Source of the DNA: Catalinimonas alkaloidigena
GTDB taxonomy: Bacteria > Bacteroidota > Bacteroidia > Cytophagales > Flexibacteraceae
Direction of reading: 5' to 3'
Length of the DNA stretch: 64,000 nucleotides
Assembly (NCBI RefSeq): GCF_900100765.1
Contig: NZ_FNFO01000003.1
Location: 372,001 to 436,000 of the forward strand
Shown here piece after piece: positions 16,969 to 26,554 of the stretch. The notes under the pieces were generated by a model that saw only the letters and a list, made by a program, of their open reading frames with translations, searched no databases and was not told the DNA's origin. How positions within the stretch are numbered: position 1 is the stretch's first letter; each line of letters opens with the position of its first letter. Both the position numbers and the translations under genes were made by a program.

Positions 16969-17997
16969 TTACTCAAATAGCTGGCCGGCCCGATGCGGCG
17001 ACACAACACCTAAGTGCTTGTAGGCCTGCTCGGTCGCTTCCCGGCCGCGCGACGTCCGTTTGATGTATCCCTCCTGAATCAAAAACGGCTCGTACACTTC
17101 CTCAATCGTTTCCGCTTCTTCGCCACATGCCGTCGCGATGGTGCTCAGTCCTACCGGTCCGCCTTTGAATTTACTGATGATGGTGTTGAGAATCCGGTTG
17201 TCCATTTCGTCCAGCCCGTTTTGGTCTACATCCAGCGCATCGAGTCCCATTTTGGCAATCGCGACGGTAATGCGGCCATCGCCCTTGATCTGCGCAAAAT
17301 CGCGAGTGCGGCGCAGCAAGTTGTTGGCGATACGCGGCGTCCCACGGCTCCGGCGGGCAATTTCGTAGGCCGCTTCGTCGTCAATGGGCGTATCCAGAAT
17401 GGCTGACGAGCGCTGCACAATGCTGGTCAACAACTGCGCGTCGTAATACTCCAGCCGTGCGTTGATGCCAAAACGCGCGCGCAACGGCGACGTGAGCAGC
17501 CCGGCACGGGTGGTTGCGCCTATCAACGTAAACGGATTGAGCGAAATCTGCACCGTGCGTGCGTTAGGCCCGGCATCCAGCACAATGTCGATTTTATAAT
17601 CTTCCATGGCTGAGTAGAGGTACTCTTCCACGATGGGATTGAGCCGGTGAATTTCGTCGATGAAGAGGACATCACGCTCGTCCAGGTTGGTGAGCAGCCC
17701 CGCCAGATCGCTCGGCTTGTCCAGCACCGGGCCGGAGGTCACTTTGATGTTGGCGGCCAGCTCGTTCGCCACGATGTGCGAGAGCGTGGTTTTACCCAAT
17801 CCCGGAGGTCCGTGCAGCAGCACGTGGTCCAGCGCTTCACCGCGTTTAGAAGCCGCCGCTACGAAAATTTTCAGGTTTTCTACCACTTTGAACTGCCCCG
17901 TAAAATCTTCGAAGCTTAGGGGGCGAAGCGCCCGCTCGACTTCTTTTTCCGTCGTCGAGAGCTTATTGCTATCGCCGCTCAAATAGTCTTTGCGCAT
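16969..17997 (-). CDS. ruvB: Holliday junction branch migration ATPase RuvB
   Basis: A 342-residue AAA+ motor that works with RuvA to drive branch migration of Holliday junctions. Signatures run in order. The opening [11 protein letters not shown] is followed by Walker [13 protein letters not shown] (about 64-75) and Walker [12 protein letters not shown]. The sensor and arginine-finger stretch [18 protein letters not shown] comes next, then the C-terminal winged helix ending [24 protein letters not shown]. Length and motifs are standard. ruvA and ruvC are not adjacent, which is common in this phylum. A terminator follows directly. Confidence 0.97.
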   Translation of the reverse strand: MRKDYLSGDSNKLSTTEKEVERALRPLSFEDFTGQFKVVENLKIFVAAASKRGEALDHVLLHGPPGLGKTTLSHIVANELAANIKVTSGPVLDKPSDLAGLLTNLDERDVLFIDEIHRLNPIVEEYLYSAMEDYKIDIVLDAGPNARTVQISLNPFTLIGATTRAGLLTSPLRARFGINARLEYYDAQLLTSIVQRSSAILDTPIDDEAAYEIARRSRGTPRIANNLLRRTRDFAQIKGDGRITVAIAKMGLDALDVDQNGLDEMDNRILNTIISKFKGGPVGLSTIATACGEEAETIEEVYEPFLIQEGYIKRTSRGREATEQAYKHLGVVSPHRAGQLFE

Positions 17998-18099
17998 TGT
18001 CTATTTTTGTCAGTAATCGTCCTGTTATGAAACGAAAATACCTGAATTTTAATTCTGTTTATCGCGTTTAAAGACAGGAATTTCCATTCTAATTTTCAC

Positions 18100-19149
18100 A
18101 TGAATTCGCGTAAAAAAAATGCCATCTACAGCGTGTTTCTGGCCATTGCGCTGTACGGCGGCTATCAGTACCAACAATCGGTTGTTCGGCAGCAGCAGGA
18201 CCAGCATCCTACTTTGGCTGGCAATACCATGGGCACCACGTACCACATTCGGTATCAGGACGCACAAGGCCGGAATTTACAGGAAGGAGTCGATTCGCTG
18301 TTGGTCGCGTTTAACCAATCCCTGTCTACTTATATTCCCACCTCAGAGATTTCCGAATTTAACGATTCTCACGCATTGCGTTACCGCTCTCCTTATTTTT
18401 TTCCGGTACTGCAAAAAAGTAAGGAAGTTTTTGAGCTGACCGACGGGGCTTTTGATCCTACGGTTATGCCCCTGGTGAAAGCCTGGGGATTTGGACCTGG
18501 GGAACGTGAGTATCCCGATAGCGCCCGCGTCGACTCGTTACGCAGCCTGGTGGGGTTCACCCAAATTGAGTTTGACAATACTTCAGTCCGTAAGGCGAAA
18601 GAAGAGGTCATGCTCGATTTTAGTGCCATTGCCAAAGGCTACGGTGTAGATGTAGTTGGGGAGTACCTGGAGGAGCGCGGCATTCAGGATTACATGGTGG
18701 AAATTGGCGGGGAAGTGCGTTGCCGGGGGGAAAACGCCGAAGGGCAGTCCTGGCGGATTGGGATTAAGAATCCGGAATACAAAACGCAGTCGGACGAGCG
18801 CCCCACCGCAATTCTCAATCTGCAGGATCGTTCGATGGCGACGTCGGGCAATTACGAAAACTATTACATCAAGGACGGACGTCGTTACGCACACACGATC
18901 GACCCTAAAACGGGCTATCCGGTTGAACACACGTTGCTGAGTGCTTCCGTAGTAGCCACCGATTGCATGACGGCCGATGCGTTCGCCACCGCCTTTATGG
19001 TGCTGGGCAAAGACAAAGCCATCCAGCTGGCCCAGCGGATGGAAGATCTGGAGGTTTTGCTCATTTACAGCGACGAGGCAGGAGAACTGCGTACGTTTCA
19101 AACCCAGGGGATGGCGGCGCTTATGCAACCCTCCTCCCCACAACCCTAA
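18100..19149 (+). CDS. apbE: FAD:protein FMN transferase ApbE
   Basis: A 349-residue protein with an N-terminal membrane or signal segment (about 8-25), then the ApbE domain. Visible marks are MGTTYHIRYQ, the S-T-Y-I-P-T-SEIS stretch, ELTDGAFDPTVMPLV (FAD-binding), LDFSAIAKGYGVD, GGEVRCRG, and the metal and catalytic region YAHTIDPKTGYPVEHTL with TDCMTADAFATAFMVLG. ApbE attaches FMN through a phosphodiester bond to Thr or Ser of exported flavoproteins such as NqrB, NqrC or RnfG. No such target is in the window. A NqrM-like gene at 5.1 kb hints that the cell has a Na+-NQR. The gene ends 17 bases ahead of the tRNA-Val promoter. Confidence 0.93.
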   Translation: MNSRKKNAIYSVFLAIALYGGYQYQQSVVRQQQDQHPTLAGNTMGTTYHIRYQDAQGRNLQEGVDSLLVAFNQSLSTYIPTSEISEFNDSHALRYRSPYFFPVLQKSKEVFELTDGAFDPTVMPLVKAWGFGPGEREYPDSARVDSLRSLVGFTQIEFDNTSVRKAKEEVMLDFSAIAKGYGVDVVGEYLEERGIQDYMVEIGGEVRCRGENAEGQSWRIGIKNPEYKTQSDERPTAILNLQDRSMATSGNYENYYIKDGRRYAHTIDPKTGYPVEHTLLSASVVATDCMTADAFATAFMVLGKDKAIQLAQRMEDLEVLLIYSDEAGELRTFQTQGMAALMQPSSPQP

Positions 19150-19166
19150 AAATTTTTCGTGCTTTG

Positions 19167-19197
19167 TTTGCGGGTTAGAAAACCTCCTCTATATTTG
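19167..19197 (+). promoter_or_regulatory. promoter of tRNA-Val
   Basis: TTTG at 19167-19170, 19 bases, then TATATTTG at 19190-19197: a full match to the Bacteroidota sigma-A consensus. The mature tRNA begins 21 bases after the -7 box. Confidence 0.8.
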
Positions 19198-19217
19198 CAC
19201 TCCCCTTTCGGGCAAGC

Positions 19218-19292
19218 GGGTTCTTAGCTCAGTTGGTTCAGAGCACCTGCCTTACAAGCAGGGGGTCGTAGGTTCGAATCCTACAGGACCCA
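19218..19292 (+). tRNA. tRNA-Val (anticodon UAC)
   Basis: A full cloverleaf: acceptor GGGTTCT paired with AGGACCC (one G-U), T8 A9, D-stem GCTC/GAGC, anticodon stem CCTGC/GCAGG with loop CTTACAA, T-arm GTAGG TTCGAAT CCTAC, discriminator A at 19292. CCA is not encoded. Confidence 0.95.
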
Positions 19293-19300
19293 CCGCAATA

Positions 19301-19331
19301 AAAAAGCCTCTACGATGTAGAGGCTTTTTTA
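19301..19331. terminator. bidirectional terminator between tRNA-Val and the histone-like gene
   Basis: A 13-base stem (19301-19313 with 19317-19329; core GCCTCTAC/GTAGAGGC) with a 3-base loop. A-tract on one side and T-tract on the other allow it to stop transcription from both directions. Confidence 0.85.
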
Positions 19332-19351
19332 TTTTCTGACTTATCAAAAGC

Positions 19352-19948
19352 TTACGCTTCAGAGACTTGGTTCCGAATCGGAGCGTGCATTTGATCGATT
19401 TCCCCTTTGTTTCCGAACCACTCAGCCAGTCCGTACGCGTAGGTCTTATCGTCTTTGATACGCTTCAGCGCGCCTTTTTTGTAAAGGTTGTTCAGATTGC
19501 TGTGGATGTTTTGCTTGTATTTTGATTCCTGAATCTCGCCGCTTTCAGTTTCGGCCATCTGCTCGAACAGCTCGGCGGCGTTCATAGCACGGTCGTTCTG
19601 CTGAATCGATTCCAGGATTTTAGTAGCGAAAGAAACGCGAGGCGTCTTATCAGCATCCGATTTTTTGGCGCGGCCCGAGGCTTTTTTCGGTTTGGCAGCG
19701 GCAGTAGCGGCTTTTGCCGTGCTTCCTTTTTTACGACCGCGGGTCTTGGGAGCAGGTTTGCTTTCGGTTCCACCCGATACGGCAGCAGCAGCTCCTTGAG
19801 CCTCTTGCAGTTGCTTGATCATGTCTGAAACCGAAGCTACTTTTTCTTTCAGTTCCTGCATTTCTGCATTGAGCTGCTCTTTTTGCTCCTGATAGTAGCC
19901 GATGAGTTGACTAAGCTGCTCTCCAGAAAACTTTACTGATTTGTTCAT
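19352..19948 (-). CDS. histone H1-like protein with coiled coil and winged-helix-like tail
   Basis: A 198-residue protein from the ATG at 19948; an in-frame upstream extension lacks any pattern. I do not recognise the exact family. Residues 7-50 form a heptad-rich coiled coil. Residues 60-105 are a Lys/Ala/Pro-rich basic linker (TRGRKKGSTAKAATAAAKPK) that resembles eukaryotic H1 tails and bacterial Hc1/AlgP-type proteins. Residues 106-178 look like a small winged helix similar to HARE-HTH or RpoE-delta N-domains, with VSFATKILESIQQNDRAMNAAELFEQM and SNLNNLYKKGALKRI. A DNA-binding, nucleoid-associated role is likely by composition; sequence-specific regulation is possible. It shares a terminator with tRNA-Val. 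Confidence 0.7.
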   Translation of the reverse strand: MNKSVKFSGEQLSQLIGYYQEQKEQLNAEMQELKEKVASVSDMIKQLQEAQGAAAAVSGGTESKPAPKTRGRKKGSTAKAATAAAKPKKASGRAKKSDADKTPRVSFATKILESIQQNDRAMNAAELFEQMAETESGEIQESKYKQNIHSNLNNLYKKGALKRIKDDKTYAYGLAEWFGNKGEIDQMHAPIRNQVSEA

Positions 19949-20450
19949 AAGACGCGGAATTGAGATTAATTTAGTTTGCGTTGATGAGGTACTAGAATCT
20001 GCTGCACTTAAAACAGCATTACTCAAACAAAGTTTGCTCAATTTATAATATTTTATTCACACCAAACAAGAGCAAACCTTCATTCAACACGTTTAAGCTG
20101 ACGAATGAGTCAAATCCTTCGCTCAAAAAGCAAATCAATTTCAAGACCAGCTTACCGAAAGGGTTTTATAGCTGTTATTTTCAGGAGAGACTAGCAACCC
20201 GCTTGGAGAGGAAACGCGGTAAAAATTACGTCAAAAAAAAACCTGGAGCAGCTTGCGCCTTGCGCTTTGCCGACTCCAGGCTCTTTCAACCAGCTATGGA
20301 AAGTTTAATATTTTGTTCGGAAATATGTCTGATTTCCGAGGACATGTCAAATGTAAACATCTTTATTGTGCATCCAAAGACCTATTCGATATATTTCCGC
20401 AGAATCACGATAAATAAAAATGTTACATGGCTGAATGGCGAAAATAGGCC
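19949..20450. other. intergenic region between the histone-like gene and uvrB
   Basis: About 500 bases without a credible gene: open frames here are short and carry no protein pattern. It is AT-rich, holds the upstream region of the histone-like gene, and contains the presumed uvrB terminator at 20233-20280. No full promoter match was found by eye. Confidence 0.4.
20233..20280 (-). terminator. probable terminator of the uvrB operon
   Basis: CCTGGAG (20242-20248) pairs with CTCCAGG (20274-20280); the interior GC-rich stretch can pair further. On the minus strand the hairpin is followed by a run of nine T residues. It lies about 170 bases beyond the uvrB stop codon. Confidence 0.65.
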
Positions 20451-22484
20451 TTATTTCTTTTGGCGATCCTGCACCAGCTTCTCCAACTCGAAGAGTTCGT
20501 CGCGCAAACGGGCGGCTTCGATAAAGTCAAGTTCCTTCGCAGCCTTCTCCATGTTCCGGCGCGTTTTCTGTAAAAGCTTAGTCAATTCCTCTTCGCCCAT
20601 GTAGGCCACGACCGGATCGGCCGCCACAGAGGGCGTTTCCAGATCGGCAGCGTACATCTTCATCTCTTTCTTCTTGGAATCCGCCACTTTGGTTTGCCCT
20701 AAAATAGCCTCTCGAGATTTCAGTACGGTCTGCGGCGTAATGCCGTGCTCTTCATTATAGGCCTGCTGGATGGCACGGCGACGGTTGGTTTCATCAATGG
20801 CGGCCCGCATCGACTCTGTAATCTTATCGGCGTACATCACCACCGACCCGTTGGCGTTACGCGCCGCCCGCCCAATGGTCTGAATCAGCGAACGGTTATC
20901 GCGCAGGAAGCCCTCTTTATCGGCATCGATGATCGCTACCAACGATACTTCGGGCAAGTCCAAGCCTTCGCGCAGCAGGTTGACCCCTACCAAGACATCG
21001 AACAGCCCCAAGCGTAAGTCACGCAGAATTTCCACCCGATCCAGCGTTTTTACTTCGGAGTGAATGTAGCGGCATTTTACATTCAGGCGCTCTAAAAAAC
21101 GCGTTAGTTCTTCGGCCATGCGCTTGGTCAGGGTCGTGACCAGCACGCGCTCGTTGCGCTTGACCCGCTCGTCGATTTCGCCCAGCAGATCGTCAATCTG
21201 GTTGCCGCTGGGGCGTACCTCAATGACCGGATCGAGCAAGCCGGTCGGACGAATTATCTGTTCCACGACTACGCCCTCCGAACGTTTTAATTCATACTCT
21301 CCGGGCGTTGCCGACACATAAATGGTCTGTCCGGTGAGCTCCTCAAATTCGTTGAACGTGAGCGGTCGGTTGTCAAGTGCGGAAGGCAACCGGAACCCGT
21401 AATCGACCAGTGATACTTTGCGGGCGCGATCACCGCCCCACATGGCCCGGATCTGCGGAATGGTGACGTGGCTCTCGTCCACTACCAGCAGAAAATCGTC
21501 CGGGAAGTAATCGATCAAACAGAAGGGACGCGCCCCCGGCAAGCGTCGGTCAAAATAGCGCGAGTAATTCTCAATGCCCGAGCAATAGCCCAACTCGCGC
21601 ATCATTTCCAAGTCAAACTCGGTGCGCTCTTTGATGCGTTGCGCTTCCAAATAGCGTTGTTCCTGCTCAAAATGCTTGACTTGCATCACTAAATCGTCCT
21701 GAATCTCATACACCGCCTGGTGCAGCAGGTCCTTTCCAGTTACGAACAGATTGGCCGGGAAAATAGAGATGATTTTTTCGTCAGAAAATTTAGCGCCGGT
21801 TTCCGGATCAATGCGCTGGATTGCCTCTACTTCATCGCCCCAGAAGAACAGCCGGTACGCAAAGTCGGCATAGGCCGGGTAGATGTCGACCGTATCGCCT
21901 TTGACACGGAACGTGCCTCGCTTAAAATCCGCTTCCGTTCGGCTGTAGAGGATATTGACCAGCGAAAACAAAAAGACGTTGCGAGCCACCACATCGCCTA
22001 CCTGCACCTGCATTACGTTCTTTTGGAACTCGTCCGGATTGCCAATGCCGTAAATACAGGACACCGACGCTACGACCAGCACATCGCGGCGGCCCGACAT
22101 CAGCGACGAAGTAGCGCTCAGCCGAAGCTTCTCAATTTCGTCGTTGATGGCCAGATCCTTCTCGATGTAGACATTGGTGGTGGGGATGTAAGCCTCTGGC
22201 TGATAGTAGTCGTAATAAGAGATGAAATACTCGACGGCATTGTCTGGAAAGAACTGCTTAAACTCGCCGTATAGCTGCGCGGCCAAGGTTTTGTTGTGGC
22301 TGAGGACCAACGTGGGGCGTTGCACCTCCTGCACCAAATTGGCAACGGTGAAGGTTTTGCCGGAACCGGTAACGCCGAGTAGCGTCTGGGCCAGGTCGCC
22401 GCGCTGGACGCCTTCGGTCAGTTGAGCAATGGCCTGAGGTTGGTCACCCTGAGGCTTAAATTCAGAGGATAGCTGAAATGGCAT
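20451..22484 (-). CDS. uvrB: UvrABC excinuclease subunit B
   Basis: A 677-residue DNA helicase-like damage-verification subunit of nucleotide excision repair, normal length. Walker [11 protein letters not shown] is near residues 37-46. The beta-hairpin that threads the DNA strand is [16 protein letters not shown] forms the Walker B box. Helicase motifs such as [25 protein letters not shown] and QTIGRAARN follow, and the C-terminal UVR motif ([17 protein letters not shown]) binds UvrC. It is last in a reverse-strand run behind aroE (25-base gap). uvrA and uvrC are elsewhere. Confidence 0.98.
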   Translation of the reverse strand: MPFQLSSEFKPQGDQPQAIAQLTEGVQRGDLAQTLLGVTGSGKTFTVANLVQEVQRPTLVLSHNKTLAAQLYGEFKQFFPDNAVEYFISYYDYYQPEAYIPTTNVYIEKDLAINDEIEKLRLSATSSLMSGRRDVLVVASVSCIYGIGNPDEFQKNVMQVQVGDVVARNVFLFSLVNILYSRTEADFKRGTFRVKGDTVDIYPAYADFAYRLFFWGDEVEAIQRIDPETGAKFSDEKIISIFPANLFVTGKDLLHQAVYEIQDDLVMQVKHFEQEQRYLEAQRIKERTEFDLEMMRELGYCSGIENYSRYFDRRLPGARPFCLIDYFPDDFLLVVDESHVTIPQIRAMWGGDRARKVSLVDYGFRLPSALDNRPLTFNEFEELTGQTIYVSATPGEYELKRSEGVVVEQIIRPTGLLDPVIEVRPSGNQIDDLLGEIDERVKRNERVLVTTLTKRMAEELTRFLERLNVKCRYIHSEVKTLDRVEILRDLRLGLFDVLVGVNLLREGLDLPEVSLVAIIDADKEGFLRDNRSLIQTIGRAARNANGSVVMYADKITESMRAAIDETNRRRAIQQAYNEEHGITPQTVLKSREAILGQTKVADSKKKEMKMYAADLETPSVAADPVVAYMGEEELTKLLQKTRRNMEKAAKELDFIEAARLRDELFELEKLVQDRQKK

Positions 22485-22509
22485 AAAGGCTTGGGATTAA
22501 GGCCAAGCG

Positions 22510-23250
22510 TCAGACGGGTTCGTTCCAGATCTCCCACGCTTTCTCGGCCTGTAAATGCAACATTTCCAAGCCGTTTTTAGTTTGAGCCCCCTGCGCTTTT
22601 GCCCGGTGCATACATTCGGTCACTTCCGGATTATACACGAGATCAAACAGATAATGTTGCGACGTGAAAGCTTCGTACGGAAGGTCGGGGGCTTGCGCCA
22701 CATTAGGCCACGTGCCCAAGGGAGTAGTGTTGATGATCAGCCGGTGCGCCTGCAAAATTTCCGGCGTCAGGGTCTTGTACGTAAAATCGGCTGTGGCCTG
22801 GCGCGACACAAAATGATACGCAAGGCCCAAATCGTCCAGCACCGCGCGCACCGCTTGCGAAGCGCCACCGGTTCCCAGAATGAGTGCTTTGCCAGCGAAA
22901 GAATCAGGCAGGAAGCGCTCCAGCGATAAACGGAAGCCATCGTAATCGGAATTGTAACCGACGTTGCGTCCGTCAGGAAATCGGCGGATCACATTCACCG
23001 CACCTACCTTCTGGGCTGAGGGCGCTAGCGCATCCAGAAAGGGCATCACGGCCTTTTTATGAGGGATGGTAACGTTGATGCCCATCAAGGTGGGTTCGGC
23101 TTCGCACAGCGCCGGAAAGCGCTCGATGTCGGGCAACTCGTAAAGCTCGTAGGAGGCCTCGGCAATGCCTTCGCGAGCAAACTTTTCGGTGAAGTACTTT
23201 TTGGAAAACGAGTGGGTCAGTGGGTAGCCGATCAGGCCAAACTTTCGCAT
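22510..23250 (-). CDS. aroE: shikimate dehydrogenase
   Basis: A 246-residue NADP-dependent enzyme reducing 3-dehydroshikimate to shikimate. The substrate-binding serines are S14/S16 in YPLTHSFSKK, the catalytic lysine is K65 in NVTIPHK, and the paired aspartate is D102 in GYNSDYDG. The nucleotide-binding GTGGASQAV is at about 126-134, and the C-terminal NGLEMLHLQA closes the fold. It is shorter than E. coli AroE (272), as usual in Bacteroidota. Two bases separate it from the DUF368 gene upstream, so cotranscription is likely. Confidence 0.94.
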   Translation of the reverse strand: MRKFGLIGYPLTHSFSKKYFTEKFAREGIAEASYELYELPDIERFPALCEAEPTLMGINVTIPHKKAVMPFLDALAPSAQKVGAVNVIRRFPDGRNVGYNSDYDGFRLSLERFLPDSFAGKALILGTGGASQAVRAVLDDLGLAYHFVSRQATADFTYKTLTPEILQAHRLIINTTPLGTWPNVAQAPDLPYEAFTSQHYLFDLVYNPEVTECMHRAKAQGAQTKNGLEMLHLQAEKAWEIWNEPV

Positions 23251-23252
23251 GG

Positions 23253-24203
23253 TTATACCGCTTCTTCTGCGACTGCTTCTGGTGCAACCGCCAGATGGTC
23301 AATCAGGTACACGACGGCAAAGCCCACCAGTGCCAGGGCCACTGCCGAAAAAAGATAGGGTTCGCGGCCGGTCAAGTCCAGGTAGTCGAGCGGCAGCACA
23401 TTTTCTTGCACCAACGGCTTCACTTCGCCGTGACGATCAGTGTAGGTAGAAATGGTTTCTTTCCACGGCCACACCTTGTTCAGCGATCCGACCATAAAGC
23501 CCGTCAGCAGCGCCACCGTCAGGTTGTGGTATTTCTCCAGCATCCATTTCAACAGGCGCGAAAACGAGAGAATGCCAACCAAGCAGCCCAAAATGAACGT
23601 CAGGATCGTTACCACGTCCAATTGCTTGACCGCATTCAGAATGTATTCGTATTTGGCCAGCAACACCAGGATGAAACTTCCGGAAATGCCGGGCAGAATC
23701 ATGGCACAAATGGCAATGGCTCCCGACAGGAAGATGAACCACGCAGCAGTGGGCGTTTCTGCGGGCGTGGCCTCGGTAATCAGGTACGCGGCTACGACGC
23801 CCAAGAGAAGGGCCACCACGACGGGGACAGTCCAGCGGGAAACCTTACGCCCCACAACCCACGCTGAAGCGACAATCAGCCCAAAGAAGAAAGACCACAG
23901 CAATTCGGGAATGTTCGCCAACGCATAGAGCACAATGCGGGACAGGGTTATGATGGAGAAGCCGATCCCGGCGAACAGCACCAGCAGAAAGTTGCCGTTG
24001 ATGTGCTGCCAGAAAGCTTTCACATGCCCCTTCACCAGCAACCGGATTGCTTCCGCATTGACCGACTGAATGGAACCCAAAAGCTCTTCGTATATCCCCG
24101 TGATAAACGCGATGGTCCCTCCCGATACGCCGGGTACTACGTCTGCCGCCCCCATCGCCAAGCCGCGTGCAAACAAAAGAAGGTTTTCTTTGATCGTTCT
24201 CAT
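23253..24203 (-). CDS. DUF368 polyprenyl-phosphate translocase family protein
   Basis: A 316-residue polytopic membrane protein from the ATG at 24203. The DUF368 signature GAADVVPGVSGGT appears near residues 18-30, and a related, inverted-topology copy ILPGISGSF lies near the middle, giving the internal two-fold repeat of the family. Published work on DUF368 proteins (PopT) implicates them in recycling undecaprenyl phosphate across the membrane for wall and O-antigen synthesis; extending this to the present protein is by family. Genes on both sides lie within about 30 bases on the same strand. Confidence 0.88.
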   Translation of the reverse strand: MRTIKENLLLFARGLAMGAADVVPGVSGGTIAFITGIYEELLGSIQSVNAEAIRLLVKGHVKAFWQHINGNFLLVLFAGIGFSIITLSRIVLYALANIPELLWSFFFGLIVASAWVVGRKVSRWTVPVVVALLLGVVAAYLITEATPAETPTAAWFIFLSGAIAICAMILPGISGSFILVLLAKYEYILNAVKQLDVVTILTFILGCLVGILSFSRLLKWMLEKYHNLTVALLTGFMVGSLNKVWPWKETISTYTDRHGEVKPLVQENVLPLDYLDLTGREPYLFSAVALALVGFAVVYLIDHLAVAPEAVAEEAV

Positions 24204-24234
24204 GAACACGCCAGCCGTCGGGACCCCAACAGCG

Positions 24235-25005
24235 CTACTTGTGGTTATTATTCAGGAAGTGACTGAATGTATCGCCGCGCAGGCCCAAGCGAACCGTTTC
24301 CAGGGGAATCACCTCGTGGGGCGAGATGTTACCCAAGTTCACGTTGGCCCCCAGCAGTTTCACGAACCACACCTGCTGCTCTTTCTGCGGGGCTTCCCAG
24401 ATGATTTTTTCGAAAGGAATTTTGGTCAAGATCTCTTCGACCAACCCGGAGCGCACCTCGCCCGAGGACCGGAATAGACCTACGTTACCGCTCTCGCGTG
24501 CTTCTCCGATTACCTTCCAGGCACCGGCATCCAATTCCGTTTGCATCAAACCAATCCATTTGTAAGGTGGAATGATTTTCTCAACGTCCTTAGAGCCTAC
24601 TTCTGAAAGCACCGTTACCTGTTGGGCCAGCTGGCGAATGTATTCGCATTTTTCATCGTGCGGCAGGTCAATGGACCCGTCGGACACCTCTGCGAGTTCC
24701 ATTCCGAAACGATCCAGCGCCCGGCGGTAATCGTCAAATTGGTTGCGGATGATAAAAGCTTCAAAAAGCGTCCCTCCAAAGTAAACGGGAATGCCCGCAT
24801 CTCTGTAGACTTTCAGCTTTTGGTCAAGGTTAGGCGTAACGTAGGAGGTTGCCCACCCTAGCTTGACAATATCGATATAGTCGGATGAGGTCGATATGAG
24901 GTCTTCTACCTCACGTACGCTCAAGCCTTTATCCATGGCCATGGTCAATCCGTAATCACGGGGTTTCACCACGCGCTCAGGAATGTTATTGAGCTGGTAA
25001 TTCAT
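24235..25005 (-). CDS. comA: phosphosulfolactate synthase
   Basis: A 256-residue TIM-barrel protein of the ComA family, which adds sulfite to phosphoenolpyruvate to give (2R)-phospho-3-sulfolactate. Recognisable stretches are KPRDYGLTMAMDKGLSV near the start, DIVKLGWATSYVTPNL, VYFGGTLFEAF, EVSDGSIDLP, EVGSKDVEKI, and the C-terminal LGANVNLGNISPHEVIPLETVRLGLRGDT. The classic role is coenzyme M synthesis in methanogens, which does not apply here. In Bacteroidota the product could feed sulfopyruvate and cysteate for sulfonolipids; that is inference. Its ATG overlaps the stop of the TPR gene (TAATG). Confidence 0.9.
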   Translation of the reverse strand: MNYQLNNIPERVVKPRDYGLTMAMDKGLSVREVEDLISTSSDYIDIVKLGWATSYVTPNLDQKLKVYRDAGIPVYFGGTLFEAFIIRNQFDDYRRALDRFGMELAEVSDGSIDLPHDEKCEYIRQLAQQVTVLSEVGSKDVEKIIPPYKWIGLMQTELDAGAWKVIGEARESGNVGLFRSSGEVRSGLVEEILTKIPFEKIIWEAPQKEQQVWFVKLLGANVNLGNISPHEVIPLETVRLGLRGDTFSHFLNNNHK

Positions 25006-26411
25006 TAAGCGCCTTTAGTTCTGAACTGATCGATAATCTTGTACAGCGCCTTACGTGATTGAGGTTCAGTGAAAAACTCAAAAAGCACTGTATGTTTATC
25101 GAAGTCCAAAATTAAAGCATTTTCCAAATAAATCAGGGCCTCCTTGTATTGGCTATCGCAAAGTAAGTACGCAGCGCAGCGATAATGCAGCTCTGCATCG
25201 TTTGGTAATTCATCTATTCCACTGGTAATCAGGCTGATAGCTCGCTCGTAATCGCCTTGATCAAAGTAGATATAAGACCACTCCTGCCAGAGCTCAGCAT
25301 TCTCCGGCTCCAGAAAACTGGCGCGCTCGTACGCTTCGGTGCTGGAGATGACGTTTCCGATCCGGTATTCGGCCCGTGCCAGGTCGATCCAATACAGGTC
25401 GTTGTCTTCGTTCAGCTTAATGGCTTTCCGCAAGAAATGAATCGCTTCGTAGTTCTTGTTTTGCGCCATCAGACAACTTCCGATTCCGTAGTAAGCGTCG
25501 TCGTACTCGCTATCGAGCTTCAAGGCCTGCCGGTATTGTGACAGGGCCCGGTCGTACTGGCCCAGGCGTTCGTAGCACGCTCCCAGGCACGTGAGCGTTT
25601 CCGGGTTTTTTTCTTCCAGATCGCGCGTACGCAGATACGACTTCAGCGCTTCGTCGTAACGCTCCAGATTCATGTACGTGTTGCCCATGTTGAACCAAGC
25701 CGACGCAAAGTCAGCTTTCAACAGCGTGGCGTATTCGTAAGCCTGCAACGCTTCCTCGTGCTCTTCCATCTTGCTATAGACAATCCCCAGATTGTACCAG
25801 GCAGGAGCCGAGAACGGATCGAGATCAATAAACTTTTTGTAATACGACAGGCTGCTTTCCAACTGCCCCGTAATTTCCAGGCAATAGGCCAACTCGTAAA
25901 GCGCATCTTCGTGCGTCAGGTTGGCCTCGAGCGCTTTCTTGTGGAAATGAATGGCTTCGTCGTAACGGCCCCAATGCTGGTAGGCCATGCCCATGGCAAA
26001 CAACAACTCGTCACGCTCTTCAATACCGTCCAAGTAAGGTTCCATGTGCTGGATGGCCTCTTCGTAACGTTGCGCCTGCGTCAGCAACGCACCGCGCAAT
26101 ACGATCAGATCGGTGTCGTTCGGCTGGAGCGAAACGGCTTGGTCAATCAACTCCAGGGCGGCTTCTACCTGGCCCAGGTTGGCTAGAATTTGTGCACGAC
26201 TGTGAAGAATTTCAGCTGAGAAAGGATACTGTTGGCTTGCTAGGTCGCAGGCTTTTAGCGCACGCTCCGGCTGGCCTGTTTCATTATAATGGTTAATGAT
26301 GTAATCAAACGTTTCAAGGTCGAAAAAACAGGCTTCTTGGCGGTCGAGCATCTCCTCATATCTCGCTATCCACTCTTTCCCTTCTTCCCTGTTCTTAAAG
26401 TGTCTCGCCAT
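25005..26411 (-). CDS. TPR-repeat protein
   Basis: A 468-residue soluble protein built almost entirely of tetratricopeptide repeats, about eleven or twelve, from residue 35 to 445. Examples are AWYNLGIVYSKMEEHEEALQAYEYA and AWFNMGNTYMNLERYDEALKSY. There is no signal peptide, so it should be cytoplasmic, acting as a protein-binding scaffold. Similar large TPR proteins are widespread in Bacteroidota and their partners are mostly unknown. Its stop overlaps the comA start by one base, so translation of comA is probably coupled to it. Confidence 0.88.
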   Translation of the reverse strand: MARHFKNREEGKEWIARYEEMLDRQEACFFDLETFDYIINHYNETGQPERALKACDLASQQYPFSAEILHSRAQILANLGQVEAALELIDQAVSLQPNDTDLIVLRGALLTQAQRYEEAIQHMEPYLDGIEERDELLFAMGMAYQHWGRYDEAIHFHKKALEANLTHEDALYELAYCLEITGQLESSLSYYKKFIDLDPFSAPAWYNLGIVYSKMEEHEEALQAYEYATLLKADFASAWFNMGNTYMNLERYDEALKSYLRTRDLEEKNPETLTCLGACYERLGQYDRALSQYRQALKLDSEYDDAYYGIGSCLMAQNKNYEAIHFLRKAIKLNEDNDLYWIDLARAEYRIGNVISSTEAYERASFLEPENAELWQEWSYIYFDQGDYERAISLITSGIDELPNDAELHYRCAAYLLCDSQYKEALIYLENALILDFDKHTVLFEFFTEPQSRKALYKIIDQFRTKGA

Positions 26412-26554
26412 GTAGTTTTGTTAAAGGATAAAGATGGAACTGTACTTTCAAGATAACAACTTTGTGACGGTCCCTCGAACCCAATATCGGCAATATATTA
26501 CGTTCGGCAAAGGCCCCTGGGGATAAAACATAAAACATCGCCAGTAAGTTGCCC

